Shown: positions 48,041-58,989 of the stretch, piece by piece | How the letters are laid out: each line of letters starts with the position of its first letter | How positions within the stretch are numbered: the stretch's first letter is position 1 | Assembly: GCA_008921705.1 (NCBI GenBank) | Contig: VFFE01007631.1 | Coordinates: forward strand, 966,321 to 1,030,320 | Source of the DNA: Burhinus oedicnemus | Lineage: Eukaryota > Chordata > Aves > Charadriiformes > Burhinidae | DNA length: 64,000 nt | Direction of reading: 5' to 3' | Position numbers and translations under genes: made by a program | The notes under the pieces: model-generated | The model's input: the letters and a program-made list of their open reading frames with translations, nothing else | What the model was told of the DNA's origin: nothing | Database searches by the model: none

Positions 48041-49332
48041 ACATCTATGAGCAGAAGCATCTGTGCTGCCATCAGTATATTTGCTTATGGAAAAAAAACC
48101 TCTTTTAGAATTGTAAGGCACTTAATTAACGTAACATTCGTCCTCACTCACTTTTAATGTTGTTAGAAAATCTGACCTGGTTTCAGAAAGCCAAAGAGAC
48201 TTGTTATCCCTTCCAGACCTTTTAAACTTAGGCCTGTCATGATACTAACGTAGCTCCAGTTTATGCACTGAAGAGTACCTCCCTCCTGACTGGTAGTGGC
48301 CTCCATCTGATCCCCTCTATTATAGACATCCTCGGATCTCCAGATTCCTGCATCAGTCCCGTAAATGAAAGGTTTCCCTTCCTTGTGTACTGGTTGTAAC
48401 GCACTGGAGAATGGTTGTTTGATAGCTTAATTTGCTTTTATTTTTTATGATAGCATTTAAGTGAAACAACACGCTGTCGACAAGTGCTATAGCATTAAAG
48501 GTCCCTTATACCCAGGGTCCTACCACTAGCTTGTTGAGATTTTTTTAGGTTGGTTGGGTTTTTTTCCATGTGAATGGCAATAAGGAAACCATACTAAATA
48601 ATTTTTAGGACTTTCACCAGCTGTGGGTTTAAGTTTAATTATAAGCCACAAATTCAAACAAGGCTGGCTGATTCTTTGGCATCTTCTAGCAGGCCAGAAG
48701 GAGGTCTCAAACATACCTCAACTAATTTCAGCAGAGAGCTGTGTGCTGTCTGCTGACTTCTATCTGAAACTGAGCAAAACTTGGCTGAACGTTGCACTGA
48801 GCTGGTCCCAGCGTGGAACACCCCTAGCAGCCCATGGCGTGCGTTGTGCAAGCCTCCACAGTAAGAGTCTCCTCCCCTGGGCAGGCAGTCAGGAGTAAGC
48901 TCCCTTCCCACTTAAGTCTTACTTAGGTTGTATTTTGAGAACTTAAGTGATTCTTTAACCTTGTATCATCCTTCTGCCCTGGAGTAAATTTTACCTTTTA
49001 ATGCAGGACTTGACTAGGACTCTTGTAATTCCTGAACCCTTGTACAGATCTGCTGTGCGGACATGATTTTCATTGTGAATTTTGGGGTTTGCTTGAGTTC
49101 TATCTCAAAGTGAAACAATTTCAGAGCATTTCTCACAGTCATAACCAGGCCTATGTCAGTCCTTGGAAAATGGAGTTTATTCTTCAGCAAAGAAAACTTT
49201 CAAAAGCTACATAGTTTTGCAAAACATATATATAGCACTTTTTTGCACAGATAGAAAAATTATTTTACTGTTTTTCATATATTTGCATGTGTACTTTCAG
49301 AATTAAATTACCTGTTAAAAAGAGATGGGGTT
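48041..49332. other. Unannotated DNA, possibly the faded end of an old CR1
   Basis: 48041-48400 may be the decayed continuation of the CR1 at 47740, judging by its T/C-rich plus strand. The rest shows nothing recognisable. Confidence 0.4.
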
Positions 49333-49470
49333 TGGAGTCTGGAAGCTTGAGGTCTGGTACTTTATTAATGCACTATTTTCCCTTTGGGCAAATTATCTTC
49401 CTTTCCCCATGCCCCCGTTTGTAGTGTAGTACAGAACTTGAAGTTATTCTCCTTGGCAAAGTGCTGAGTA
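49333..49470 (+). repeat. MIR-like SINE, well legible
   Basis: MIR blocks occur in the expected order: GGAGTCTGGAAGCTTGAGG, a TGGTAC / CACTATTTTCC region, CCTTTGGGCAAATTATCTTCC, CCATGCCCCCGTTTG and finally GGCAAAGTGCTGAG. These correspond to the MIR body, its CORE region and the 3' AAAGTGCT block. It is the most complete MIR-like copy in the window. Confidence 0.7.
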
Positions 49471-50031
49471 GAAAATGTGTGTCAGGTATTGCTAAATTCT
49501 CACTAAAATATAATTTTTGTCAAAAAGATCATCTGACAACCAATAAACTGTTAACTTTTACAAAATTTATTACTTCCAGTGAATTGTATCTCTGTAATTT
49601 TACTGCAAATTTAATGGAATATTTCATCAAACTTTATCAAAACTATTATTCAAATAAAAATAATTTATAAAGAGCTTTTTGTCATTGAAATTTTTATAGC
49701 ATTTAATAAATATTTAGCCAGAAAGTTTTGTAGTATTTTATTTCATTTTAAGCAATGTTTTTCGTTAAGTATTTTGAGAAATAAAAAGGGGTCAAAAACA
49801 CACCTTAAGAGACAGAACAAATTGTAGAACTATTTCCTCATGGGTTTGGTTTTTAGATTTGACTAGTTCTAATTGTTGCAAAGTATGTTTGTGTATGCTG
49901 TGGCTTCCTCTGGAAGTACTTGTGAATTTAAAGGCACCATAATGCAAGAAATCCCATTTTTGCAGATTTTTGTTTAGGTAGTAATCATGGAATAGGAATG
50001 GCAGGATTTAACTTGAAGAGACTAAGAAAAT
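49471..50031. other. AT-rich unannotated DNA
   Basis: Markedly AT-rich with no gene or repeat recognised. Confidence 0.5.
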
Positions 50032-50086
50032 ATTTTTTTTCTTGTTTGTTTGTTTGTTTATTTGTTTTTTGTTTTGTTTGTTTTTT
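50032..50086. repeat. (TTTG)n microsatellite
   Basis: A T run is followed by about five TTTG units, one TTTA interruption and further G-broken T runs. On the minus strand this is an A-rich (CAAA)n array. Confidence 0.85.
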
Positions 50087-50539
50087 AAAATACATGTGCA
50101 TAGCCCCTTCTTTGATGTAGTTTTATAAGTTAATGCTGCATTAGACTGTATGTGCAGTGTCAGCAATGTCTGCATTGCTACAAGTTTTTGGAATGGTTAT
50201 AGTGCAGGGGTCTGGACAATTATTAGAGGAAAGTTCCATGTTACAGTTTTGTCATATTTGTATTATTACCACAGCAGAGTCCTGAAGGACCCCTCAGGAT
50301 GGTTGTTTGTGCCCCGCACTGTGCACGTTAGAAGAGATGCTGCTCTGATAAGCACCACTGATTTATACATGCATGTTCAGCCTACTCTAGAGAGACCTCT
50401 CTATTTTTTATGAGATACAGGATTGAAAGGATTTCTCTGTCTCACTGAATTAAATCCCCCTGCAGTCCCAGGCAGCCACCTTACACGTTACCTCCACAAA
50501 CCAATAAAACTTCACTGTAAAATAGCTAGATTTCCTGCT
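50087..50539. other. Unannotated single-copy DNA
   Basis: No gene or repeat is recognisable. The 3' end of the neighbouring minus-strand CR1 may begin somewhere after 50440. Confidence 0.5.
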
Positions 50540-51727
50540 CCTTAGTGCTTCTCCAGAATTTCATTCCTCTGATGGTTAGAAATCACGCTCCCAGCCTAAC
50601 CTTATTTATGTCCAGCTTCTACCTTTTTGTTCTTGTGCCAGCGTTGGCCTTTAGCTTAAATAGCTCTTCTCCTTCCCCCGTGTTTACCTCTTTGATATGT
50701 TTATAGAGAACAATTATATTCCCTCTCAGCCTTCATTTGTGATACAGTTTCTCTTCTTCTCAGATAAGTTTTCTCTTTCCCTGACCATCCTAGAAGCTGT
50801 TTTGTGCACCTGCTTCACTTTCAATAGCTTAAATTCATAATTTTCTGGGGATGTGGATCACCAGATTTGCCCACAGGGCTCCAAAGGACATTTCAGCAGT
50901 TCCCCATGCTGTGTCTCGTGCCATTACCTTTGCTCAATATCACTTGTGATAAGATAGCTCACTCCTGTCTTCCTTCTCCTCAGACTGATGCCCTCCCATG
51001 TTCTGACTGCATTTCCCATCCACCCCTTACTACTACTGCCCTCCACTGCAGTATTTCACCCCTTTTCTCCAACCTTTTAATTATTAGTGTTTTATTGTAT
51101 GGCAATGCTCACAAGCTTTGTCTTATCAGCATATTCCGTAACTGCCTTCATACTTTTTTTGCTGCATCCACTAACATAAATATTGCTGAATAAGATTGGC
51201 TATGAAATCAGTCTTTGAGAATACCTATATTTACCTCCTTTCAGACCCTTGCTAAGTAGCCGGTACTAAGTCATATTGTCTAGGTCATTTCCCATGCAGT
51301 GTTATAACAGATGTTCTTCTAAAGCCCAAATATATTGGAGAAAGTAAGTTTTTAGGTTAGTCCAACCTACTTCAGATTAATCTATTTTGAATTTTATTTT
51401 ACCATTTTCCCTTATTTCTGTATCTTTGATTATTGCTTCTTTAAAAATTGATTCAGGTATGTCACTGGAATTTATTACTATTATTTTTTACTATTTCTTA
51501 AGTGCAGGTAGTATATTTGCTATTGCTATCACAGCATATTTCATATGACAGTTCTCCTAGAGTTTTTGGATAGATGTGATTCGGACACATCAGTTGCGTG
51601 AGTTAAGGTCCTTTGACTTTTTAGTCCACCTCAATTCAGCTTCTGTTTTATAGCGACCCTACTCTTGTACCTTTATTCTACATCATCTGAATATTCTGTA
51701 CTGTCATGTTTAGTGAAAATATGCTAA
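50540..51727 (-). mobile_element. Old CR1, 3' half (split by a solo LTR)
   Basis: Read on the plus strand, the blocks follow the reverse complement of an old CR1 from its 3' region inward. Examples are TTTGATATGTTTATAGAGAACAATTATATTCCCTCTCAGCCTTC (50692-50735), CATATTCCGTAACTGCCTTC, AATAAGATTGGC with GAGAATACC and TTTACCTCC (51190-51240), and TTTTAGTCCACCTCAATTCAGCTTC (51620-51645). These correspond to the 3' part and the reverse-transcriptase region of ORF2. Frames are fully decayed. The element continues after the LTR at 52322. Confidence 0.75.
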
Positions 51728-51732
51728 AGTGC
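51728..51732. repeat. Target-site duplication, left copy (AGTGC)
   Basis: AGTGC directly precedes the LTR and recurs at 52317-52321. A 5-bp duplication fits an ERVL-type integration. A 4-bp reading (GTGC), with the LTR one base longer, is also possible. Confidence 0.65.
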
Positions 51733-51857
51733 TGTTGTGGTTGGGGAGCCAGCAACTAGAACGACACAGCCGCTCGCTCACTCCCCTCAGTTGGTATGGG
51801 GGAGAGAATCAGAAGAGTAAAAGTGAGAAAAAACTTGTGGGGTTAAGATAAAGAGAG

Positions 51858-51863
51858 TTTAAT
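51858..51863 (-). promoter_or_regulatory. LTR polyadenylation signal (ATTAAA)
   Basis: On the minus strand the LTR reads CTTATTAAACTC here. ATTAAA is a common variant signal and lies about 183 bases downstream of the TATA box, consistent with a short R region. Confidence 0.6.
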
Positions 51864-52045
51864 AAGTAAAGCAAAAAAAGCTGCACACACAAGCAAAGCA
51901 AAATGAGGAATCCATTCACTGCTTCCCATCGGCAGGCAGGTGTTCAGCCATCTCCAGGAAAGCAGGGCTCCACCACATGTAATGGTTACTTGGGAAGAGG
52001 AGTGCCATAACTCCAAACATCCCCCCTTCCTTCTTCTTCCTCCAG

Positions 52046-52054
52046 CTTTATATA
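52046..52054 (-). promoter_or_regulatory. LTR TATA box (TATATAAAG)
   Basis: On the minus strand TATATAAAG occurs in the position where this LTR family has its core promoter. Transcription would start about 25-30 bases to the left, near 52018. Whether it is still active cannot be told. Confidence 0.65.
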
Positions 52055-52316
52055 GTGACCGTAATGTCATATGGTATGGAATATCCCTTTGGTCAGCTGG
52101 GGTCAGCTGTCCCAGCTGTGTTTCCTCCCAACTTTTTGTGCGCTCCCAGCCTGCTCACTGGTGGGGCAGTGGGAGGAGCAGAAAAGGCCTTGAGAGCTTA
52201 GTAACAACTGAAAACACCAGTACGCTACCAACACTGTTCTCATCCCAAATCCAAAACGCAGCACTATACCAGCTGCTAGCAAGAAAATCAACCTCATCCC
52301 AGCTGAAACCATGCCT

Positions 52317-52321
52317 AGTGC
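52317..52321. repeat. Target-site duplication, right copy (AGTGC)
   Basis: Matches 51728-51732 exactly. Confidence 0.65.
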
Positions 52322-52800
52322 TTGTTTAGCTTATGGGCCCTATCTAGATAATGTTTAATATTGATCCCATCTTCAGTGTCTAATGACCTTGCTCTTTTCT
52401 TTACTATTTATGTATCAAGCTAAAAAAAGGTTTATTGTGTGTTTACTTTTCCTTTGAACACTTTCCACTTGTATTATGACAGTTCTTGATTTATCCTTTA
52501 TATATCCCTCCAATAACTGTCATCGTATCTTCTCTCCATCTTTTTTGGTTTTTTTTTTTAATTCATTCATTCACTCTTTCTGTGTTGGTCAGATATTTTA
52601 AATCTCCAACCATTCCAGTTGTTGTTTCTTCTTGGATTCTGGTCTACGTCTTTCTTAAAGTATTCAAAGTAGACACAATACTAAAGCAAAGATTTTACAC
52701 AGCACTGAGAGAGAAAATACTTCTTCATATATTTCACAGGCTATCCTCCTGCTTATATATTGTGGTACCCTGTGTGTTTGTGTGTTTTGTATTACCCCCA
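52322..52800 (-). mobile_element. Old CR1, 5'-ward part (continuation of 50540-51727)
   Basis: Immediately after the LTR the reverse-complement CR1 order resumes: CATCTTCAGTGTCTAATGACC (52369-52389), CTTTACTATTTATGTATCAAGC, TTTCCTTTGAACACTTTCCACTTG, and ATATTTTAAATCTCCAACCATTCC (52592-52615). These fall in the part of ORF2 between endonuclease and reverse transcriptase. The order is continuous across the LTR, which supports insertion of the LTR into a pre-existing CR1. No frame survives. Confidence 0.65.
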
Positions 52801-52814
52801 CATTGCTGAACGGC

Positions 52815-53440
52815 ACTTAATCTATAATCCTCTATAATCCTCACAAGTTTTTATGCTGAATTGCTGCTTAACCTGTTGTTCCCCAATTCGTATTTGTGCA
52901 AACTGATTACTCCTGCCTAAGTGTTGTGCCTCATGCTTGTCATACCACTTGAATTGAATCCCATTTTTGCAAGCTGTTTATCCAATTTGCCAATGAAATT
53001 TGAATTTCAGTCCTGTCCTCCATTGTTCTCACAGCTTTAGTCGTTGTCTACAAACTTAATAAGCCTATGATGTATCCCATCATCCTCATTGTTAATGAAG
53101 ATATTGAATGGTCTTGGACTGAGGACAAAGTTGCAGGACAGCACTAAATACATTCTTCTATTTTTGTAGCAACCTATTGACTGCTATTGTATTAGTATAA
53201 AGTTAAGAGGTATTTTTCTTTACTGGTCAATCTTCATCTCTTTCTTGTACGCATCTTCACTATCATTTTTAATGCAGATTTCTGTCCAGAATGGTCTATG
53301 AAGTCTTTCCTTTGTCCACATTTAGAATTCATATACCAGATTTGATTTTGTCCGTTTGAATTGTAGGGTTTTTATGCCTTGTCATTTAGGTCCTTGAGAT
53401 CTTCAGTTCGATTGACTTTAATAAGCAGGTCTTAACGCTG
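52815..53440 (-). mobile_element. Second old CR1 fragment
   Basis: The plus strand has CCCCAATTCGTATTTGTGC, CCTAAGTGTTGTGCC, TTGAATTGAATCCCATTTTTGC, TCCTGTCCTCCATTGTTC, TCTACAAACTTAATAAG, TTAATGAAGATATTGAATGG and TTTCCTTTGTCCACATTTAG. These are the reverse complement of the reverse-transcriptase region of an old CR1. Because that region was already passed in the element ending at about 52800, this is a separate copy in the same orientation. A directly repeated TCTATAATCC pair lies at 52821-52840. Confidence 0.7.
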
Positions 53441-55224
53441 ACCTGCTCAAAATAAACAGACTGTATTTATGAGCCGGGATTGTCCCACCTTTAATTTAAG
53501 TTGGTTTGAATCATACAGTCCTTTTCTACTATTTGTTGTTTTATAATGTCCTTATCATTTAACAGTCTATATTACATTGTCTTTTGTTGGTTCGATGACT
53601 GTTCGGTAAAGTTTTTCTGCTACCAGTCTGCTAGGTTTAGGTCCATCTGTTGACAACAAGATTTACTTTTTGGCCCCCTTTGGGGATTTTCTTGGTTGGG
53701 TTTGCATGAGAGTCTGCTGCTACAACATGTAGGTGTAATCATTGCAATCACTGGCTTGGCATTTGGGTTGCTTTTTGTTGCGCTTGGGTGCTAGGGAGTC
53801 CTGAGGATGCTCAGGCCTGGCTGCAGGGTCTGACTTGCATGTGCCAGGATGCTCCAGGGACTGGGGAATAAAGCAGGGAGGGAGACTCCCTTTTTGGACC
53901 TGTGCTGACTCCTGAAGCCCAGATAGATTTAAAAGCAATTACCATATTCTGGCATTTAGCAGTCATTTTGGGCTCACCTGTAACTGCTGGAAGTTTCTGC
54001 CCTAGTGGGGCTTAGGAGGAGATGCAAGTCTCAAGTGAGACCGTAATCTATCAAGTCTTTGCTTTTAAAACTATGCTATAATTTATACATTAGGAATATT
54101 GCATCTTTTCCAATTTAGAACCTTTCTCTCTCCTCTCCCACCAACTTTCATCACTGGAAAAAGAGGAAGGAGAAAGCATTAATACACCTACAGTAATGGT
54201 GATCAGCATTTTTGTTGGCATAGCCAACTTTTTGTGCAGCTTTGCAGCGGTCATGAGGAGGCAATAAAACTTGCCTATTGCAAATCATCTGGACTGTGAA
54301 ATGGGACTTCATTAGAAGACAGACACTTATTCATTGATTTAATCCATCTTTAGTTTTGCTTTGTTTTTTTTTTTTTTTCTAAATCTGATGCAAGTATACC
54401 CAGATATTTGAGATTCCCTTTTACTGAGGAATTGATGTCTAACACTTTGATTTTGCTTGGACTCTTATTGAATGAAAACTTGCTGGGCTGTATTTACATG
54501 AATTGGATAGCCTTTGAAAAGGAAAGCTCAGCTTTTGTCTTTTGCATGTATAAGATCTGATTCCTTGCTTTCTTTTTTTCAGCTCTTTGAGAACTAAAGA
54601 TTTACATGTTCCCTGCTATGTATCTGAAAACTAGCCAGAGATCCTGCTAGATTTTGATGTAGGCTTTGTGCTGTTTGCAAGATTTTCTTGGAAGCAATCA
54701 GACGTATCTCATTTCTTCATTACTTTTTAATATATATTCTTTCAGTATCTCCAGATATATTCCTCTGCTTTTGGAGATATGAGGCCATTATCATCCCATT
54801 TAAAAATGTCTAAAAAAATCCTCCAAGATTTTCAGAACAAAGCGTGCTCAGCTGTGACCCTTGGATTGGTGAGCAATAGTGCAGCCAGAGTATTGAAATG
54901 TCATACAAAAAGAATATATATTATAAGTTTATTTTATTTTATTTTATGTGTTACTAGCAAATTTAGTAACTATTGCTACTAAATTGTTTCTTTAATAGGT
55001 CAGATTATGGACTATTATGAGACACCTACGTTTAGGAGGAGTGGAAAACCGATATAAAGCAAACAAAGCTGAAATAGACCTTGGTCCAGGCTGTTTCCTG
55101 GGATGCTGTTTGGTGTTTGTGAATTCTGACTCTTCTCCTGGCTGCAATGTGATGCTCCTCTGTAGTGTGACAGCTTCAGCTTTCTGCCTGAATGATCTCA
55201 TCACACACACGCACAAAGAACCAA
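53441..55224. other. Unannotated DNA, left part perhaps decayed CR1
   Basis: 53441-53690 may be the faded 5' continuation of the preceding CR1. Simple tracts are a 15-base T run at 54364-54378 and (ATTTT)3 at about 54930-54946. No gene is recognisable. The 102-codon minus frame at 54992-55300 has no domain and partly covers the neighbouring MIR. Confidence 0.5.
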
Positions 55225-55342
55225 AAATGAAAAAATGAAAACTCTCGTATTGCTTATCTACCCATCTTATTGGTGAGAAGCTCATAATGTCTGTGCACAA
55301 CTTCAGACATAAAAAATGCTATACAAATGCTTAGCATTATTA
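55225..55342 (+). repeat. MIR-like SINE, 3' part
   Basis: A decayed CTTATCTACCCATCTTATTGG block is followed by ATGCTATACAAATGCTTAGCATTATTA (about 55318-55343). That ending is the typical MIR/CORE-SINE 3' end (usual form GTGCTATACAAATGCTAAGTATTATTA). It sits directly against the next CR1. Confidence 0.65.
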
Positions 55343-55347
55343 CGATG

Positions 55348-55620
55348 AACAGAGAGAAGGCTGAGAATAGAATATGATTGCTATCTATAAATACATTAGG
55401 GAGGTAAAGTCTACCAAGGAAAAAAGATATTTAATGCAGAGGACAATGCTGGTGCAAGAGGAAACAGATGTAAGAGGGCCATGGCTAAATATAGGCTGGA
55501 AACAGAAAGAAGGTTTCTATTAGAGCAATGCAGCGGCCTTCAAGACAGAGTCACAAGGTCAAAAATCTTTCCTGGTTTTAAGATGGAGTTTCAGATGTTA
55601 GAATTGTATGCTGTGGTTTC
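55348..55620 (+). mobile_element. Old CR1, end of ORF2
   Basis: The order AGAGAAGGCTGAGAATAGAATATGATTGCTATCTATAAATACATTAGGG, then TATTTAATGCAGAGGACAATG, AGAGGGCCATGGCTAAATATAGGCTGGAAA, AGAAGGAGGTTTCTA-like and GGCCTTCAAGACAGAG matches the post-polymerase tail of an old CR1 subfamily also common in turtles. It ends near 55620 without a visible CR1 terminus, so it is truncated at both ends. Downstream frames (55481-55789) are partly this remnant. Confidence 0.75.
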
Positions 55621-56862
55621 TTGCCCAGAGGCAAACTCAAAGTTTGGGAAGTCTTTTCCGTTGCTCACCTGGTTGACCAGAGAAATCTTTGGCTACAACC
55701 AGACATCTCTCAGAAGATCTCACCCCTCCCAGTATGGTCACAGCCTGAACTTTTCCTCCTCTGAAAGAAAACAAAGAAATAGAGTGTGAACTGGTTTTGT
55801 TTGCCCAAAGGAAACCTGTTTATCCTTGCTTTAACTGACTCATACCTTATATTCAAGGGTAGTATCTCTTTGCATCATCTTACGCATAAATATCCTGCAA
55901 GAGCAAGGTATAGCTTGCTGGAGGTGGGGTACAGAAGCATTAGGGAAGTATAATTTACACACCATTGCAATTTGTTGCTAGAGCACTCGTTCCTATGATC
56001 CTAAAACTCCTTGCTTGTGCAGGCAGGGAAACGGGGAAGGGAGGCTACGCAAAGGGTGGACAAACGTAGATGTGGTTTGGCTAAATATTCGAGTGAAAGC
56101 AGTCGCTCTGCCTCCAAGCGCAAAGAGCGAGGATGTTGTTCATTGTGTGAATCAGCTCAGATGACTTGGATTTTTGCACAGGAACTCAGGCTTCTCAAAA
56201 CCTACAGGGAAGATATAACACAGTGAACAAAAAGAGCCACATAGCAGTCAGCAGGATATTCCAGTTGTCTGACTTGAGTTATCTAGTGCAAGTAGCAGAG
56301 TGGAGGGGTCTTTCTTTCATCAATGGAAAGAAAAGCTTCCCCAGAGGCAGTTCGCAGCAGGAACATAACTTCAGCTTCCACTGCTGTAAAAATAGCCCTG
56401 TGGGACTACCTTGGCAGGTTGGGAATATAATAGGGCAGAGACAAAAAGCCTCAGAATTTGCCATTTGGAAATCTAGAACTTTGATGAAAACCAACTAAAA
56501 ATAATTTCAATGTGTGGAAGTCTCTGTCGTCTATCATTAGGAAGTGTCTTGAACATTAAAGCTTGGAGTCATCTGCTACAAACTTTACAGGTAAGCACCA
56601 TTCTGGGCAGCTGGATTAGAGTTGTGTGCTGCATAATATTTGTGCAGAAAGGAACCAGAATTGCTATTTGTGGAAACATAAGCTTACTGATAATTGCACT
56701 CACTCTGTGCTATTAATTAGAGGCTAAACAATGATATTGCTGTTGCCATTGACAACTGAGTCTACCACCTTGTTTTTTTGGATACTAGCATTAGGAAACA
56801 GAAGTCTGTTCCCCATTCACCGTGGTATAGCAAAGGCAGAAAGACTCTGAGCCTTGCAGCTC
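55621..56862. other. Unannotated single-copy DNA
   Basis: No gene or repeat is recognisable. Open frames are at most 110 codons, without a domain. Confidence 0.5.
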
Positions 56863-56879
56863 AAAAAAAAAAAAAAAAA
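56863..56879. repeat. A17 homopolymer
   Basis: Seventeen consecutive A follow CTTGCAGCTC. I checked whether it is the tail of a processed retrocopy, but the 600 bases upstream contain no recognisable coding sequence. Confidence 0.85.
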
Positions 56880-58989
56880 GTAATGTGCAAAGATCCGTGT
56901 GTTCAAGTTGGCCTCTAAATTTATATTCATGTACTAAGAAGGCCCTGGTGGATAATTTGCCTCCAAAAGGCAGTCGGTGCTGTCCCCTTGCACTAGAGAG
57001 AGATCAAAATGGCACTGCACTGATCCGTAGTGGCTGTAGGCTAGTGCTCAGAGCTTGGTTTTGAGGTGAAAGCAACGCTAGGATTCCAGTTCAAGGGTGA
57101 TGAATTTCAACTGTTCCTGTGAGATTTGTGCCATAACTCAAAGGAAATACTTCTGGCTGTGATCCTCTTTTTTTGGCCATGAAAATGACAGTCTATGTTT
57201 GTTTCTCGGGTAATAAACCCAGCCTGATGCTTTGTGTTGCTAATGTGGTGCAAAGCAGCTGCAATGCTCTGCGGATTTGGGCTAGCGCTTCTTGATGGGA
57301 ATGGGGCTACCTAGGGGAGGCCTGGGCCCTCACACATCATTTAAAAAGCAGATAGCAGATGTCTGTTATCTACAGTCTGCTCTTCTATGTTCCAGTATTT
57401 CCCTACAGGTAGCAGCTGCTAAAGGTTATTTTGAAGTAACATGCATGGGTTAGGGAAGCCTAGATTTTTTGGTAATATATGAGGAACTTCATGATGTGAG
57501 GTTAGAAAGTCACTGAGTTTTGTCATCCTAAATGAGTTTGATCTCTGTCAAACAGAGCCATCTCCCACAAAAATTGTTTAATTCTGCAAAAGAATTTGTG
57601 CTCTATTAGTTCTCATATTCCACCCTGATCCTGAAAGCTTAACCATTTCCATTTATGGCCCTTCTATTTCACGTTTTTTGTCAAATTTCAAATCACAGCT
57701 GAGCTACTGCTGCCTGCATCAATAACAATGATGATTTCTGTGGAACAATACTTCCCAGATCTGTTAAACCTCCCTGAAGTACTTTTGCTGAAACACTTTT
57801 CTATGTTTATATAACCATTTGGGTCATTAAAGAATTGAGAGAGGATTAAAAAAGAGATGGGGAAAAAACACTCTTTCTGCATCTACAATTGCAGTGGTGC
57901 TTTGACTGGGAAGCATTTGAGCACTGTCTCAATTGGGCAATCTCCTCTCTGTGCATCATAAACAGTCTTTGGCTAATATATCGCTCCTACTGGTTTCATG
58001 TACATGAATAACGCAGACCCATCAGTGGACTGAGAAAGACCCCAATAAATTGGACTAAAGTAATGAAATGCGTCTATATTAGCATACAGAAACCCAGAGA
58101 GGCTAGCACTCATCTCCCTGCTTGTTTTCATACAGTATCACAAATTAAACTGCGGTATATTTCTAGATGTGGAATCCTCTGGATAGTAAGGATTATTGGC
58201 TTTAGAGGAGATGTCTACATAAAAAATGGCAGCATGGGAAGCACACTTTGATTAAACTGGAGTACATGTACCCCCAGTCCCTGGCAGGATTGCAGCAGTC
58301 CCGCTGGAGTCCATGCTGCCACATCTTCACACTTCCTGCAACTTCCTGCAATTAAATCTACCATGGGACACGGTTGTAGCCTGTGCCTCAAGCCTGCTTT
58401 TGCCAGCTGCATAGAGATGTGGTGAATGTAAACCAGGAGGAAATCTCTCACCAGAAGCAAATGCATGTCCACCCCCACCGCTACGCTCACAGACTCTCTC
58501 CTTCCTGGCAGGTTTAAGGGTTTGTGTACCAAGGTGGGAGATGGCAACAGGTCACAGCGTGGACCTGCGTGGGCTGGCACTGCTGCCTCTCCTTTGCACT
58601 GCTCACGCAAGGGGTGGCCACTGCAAAGAGAAAGTCACTGGCCTTTCCTGGTTGTTGAGATTGTTAGATTAAATTTTGTTGGCTAAAAAAACCCTACCTC
58701 CAGAGAATAAGCTTCTATTCTGCAGAAATTTGTCATCTAACTGCTGGTTTTAAATGGCAGATTTGGATTACTGCTTCTGTTAAAGGTAACATATAGCACT
58801 GGAAAGGAAATTTCATAGTTAATTGAGTGCCATCCCTGGCTAGTGCAAGCACTGTATGGCATGATCTCCTTCACTGTAAGACTGTATGTTAAAACCAGTT
58901 TTCTTGTCCCTCTTATTCCCACCAAAAAACTCATCTAACTCGAGTCCATATTTTTCAAGCCCAAGCAATCCAATTTAAAGCTTGTACTC
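56880..58989. other. Unannotated single-copy DNA
   Basis: No gene or repeat is recognisable. A perfect tandem duplication of ACTTCCTGCA lies at 58331-58350. The 131-codon minus frame at 58215-58610 has no recognisable domain. Confidence 0.5.

Larger units (their letters stand above)
51733..52316 (-). mobile_element. Solo LTR of an endogenous retrovirus
   Basis: This about 584-bp long terminal repeat has no internal region, so it is a solo LTR left by recombination between two LTRs. The plus strand starts TGTTGTGGTTGGGG and contains the CAGCCGCTCGCTCACTCCCC block. Near its right end it has CCCAGCTGAAACCATG, the reverse complement of the TGGTTTCAGCTGGG start of an LTR family I know from many non-galliform birds. 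TATA box and polyadenylation signal in the expected order show that it is oriented on the minus strand. It interrupts an old CR1 and is flanked by matching short duplications. The right terminus is mutated away from the usual dinucleotide. It has no coding capacity. Confidence 0.85.

Noticed and set aside
51843..52070. 75-codon minus-strand open frame
   Set aside because: It lies wholly within the solo LTR, which is non-coding.
56263..56879. Possible processed retrocopy ending in the A17 run
   Set aside because: No coding similarity or flanking duplication can be seen upstream of the A run.
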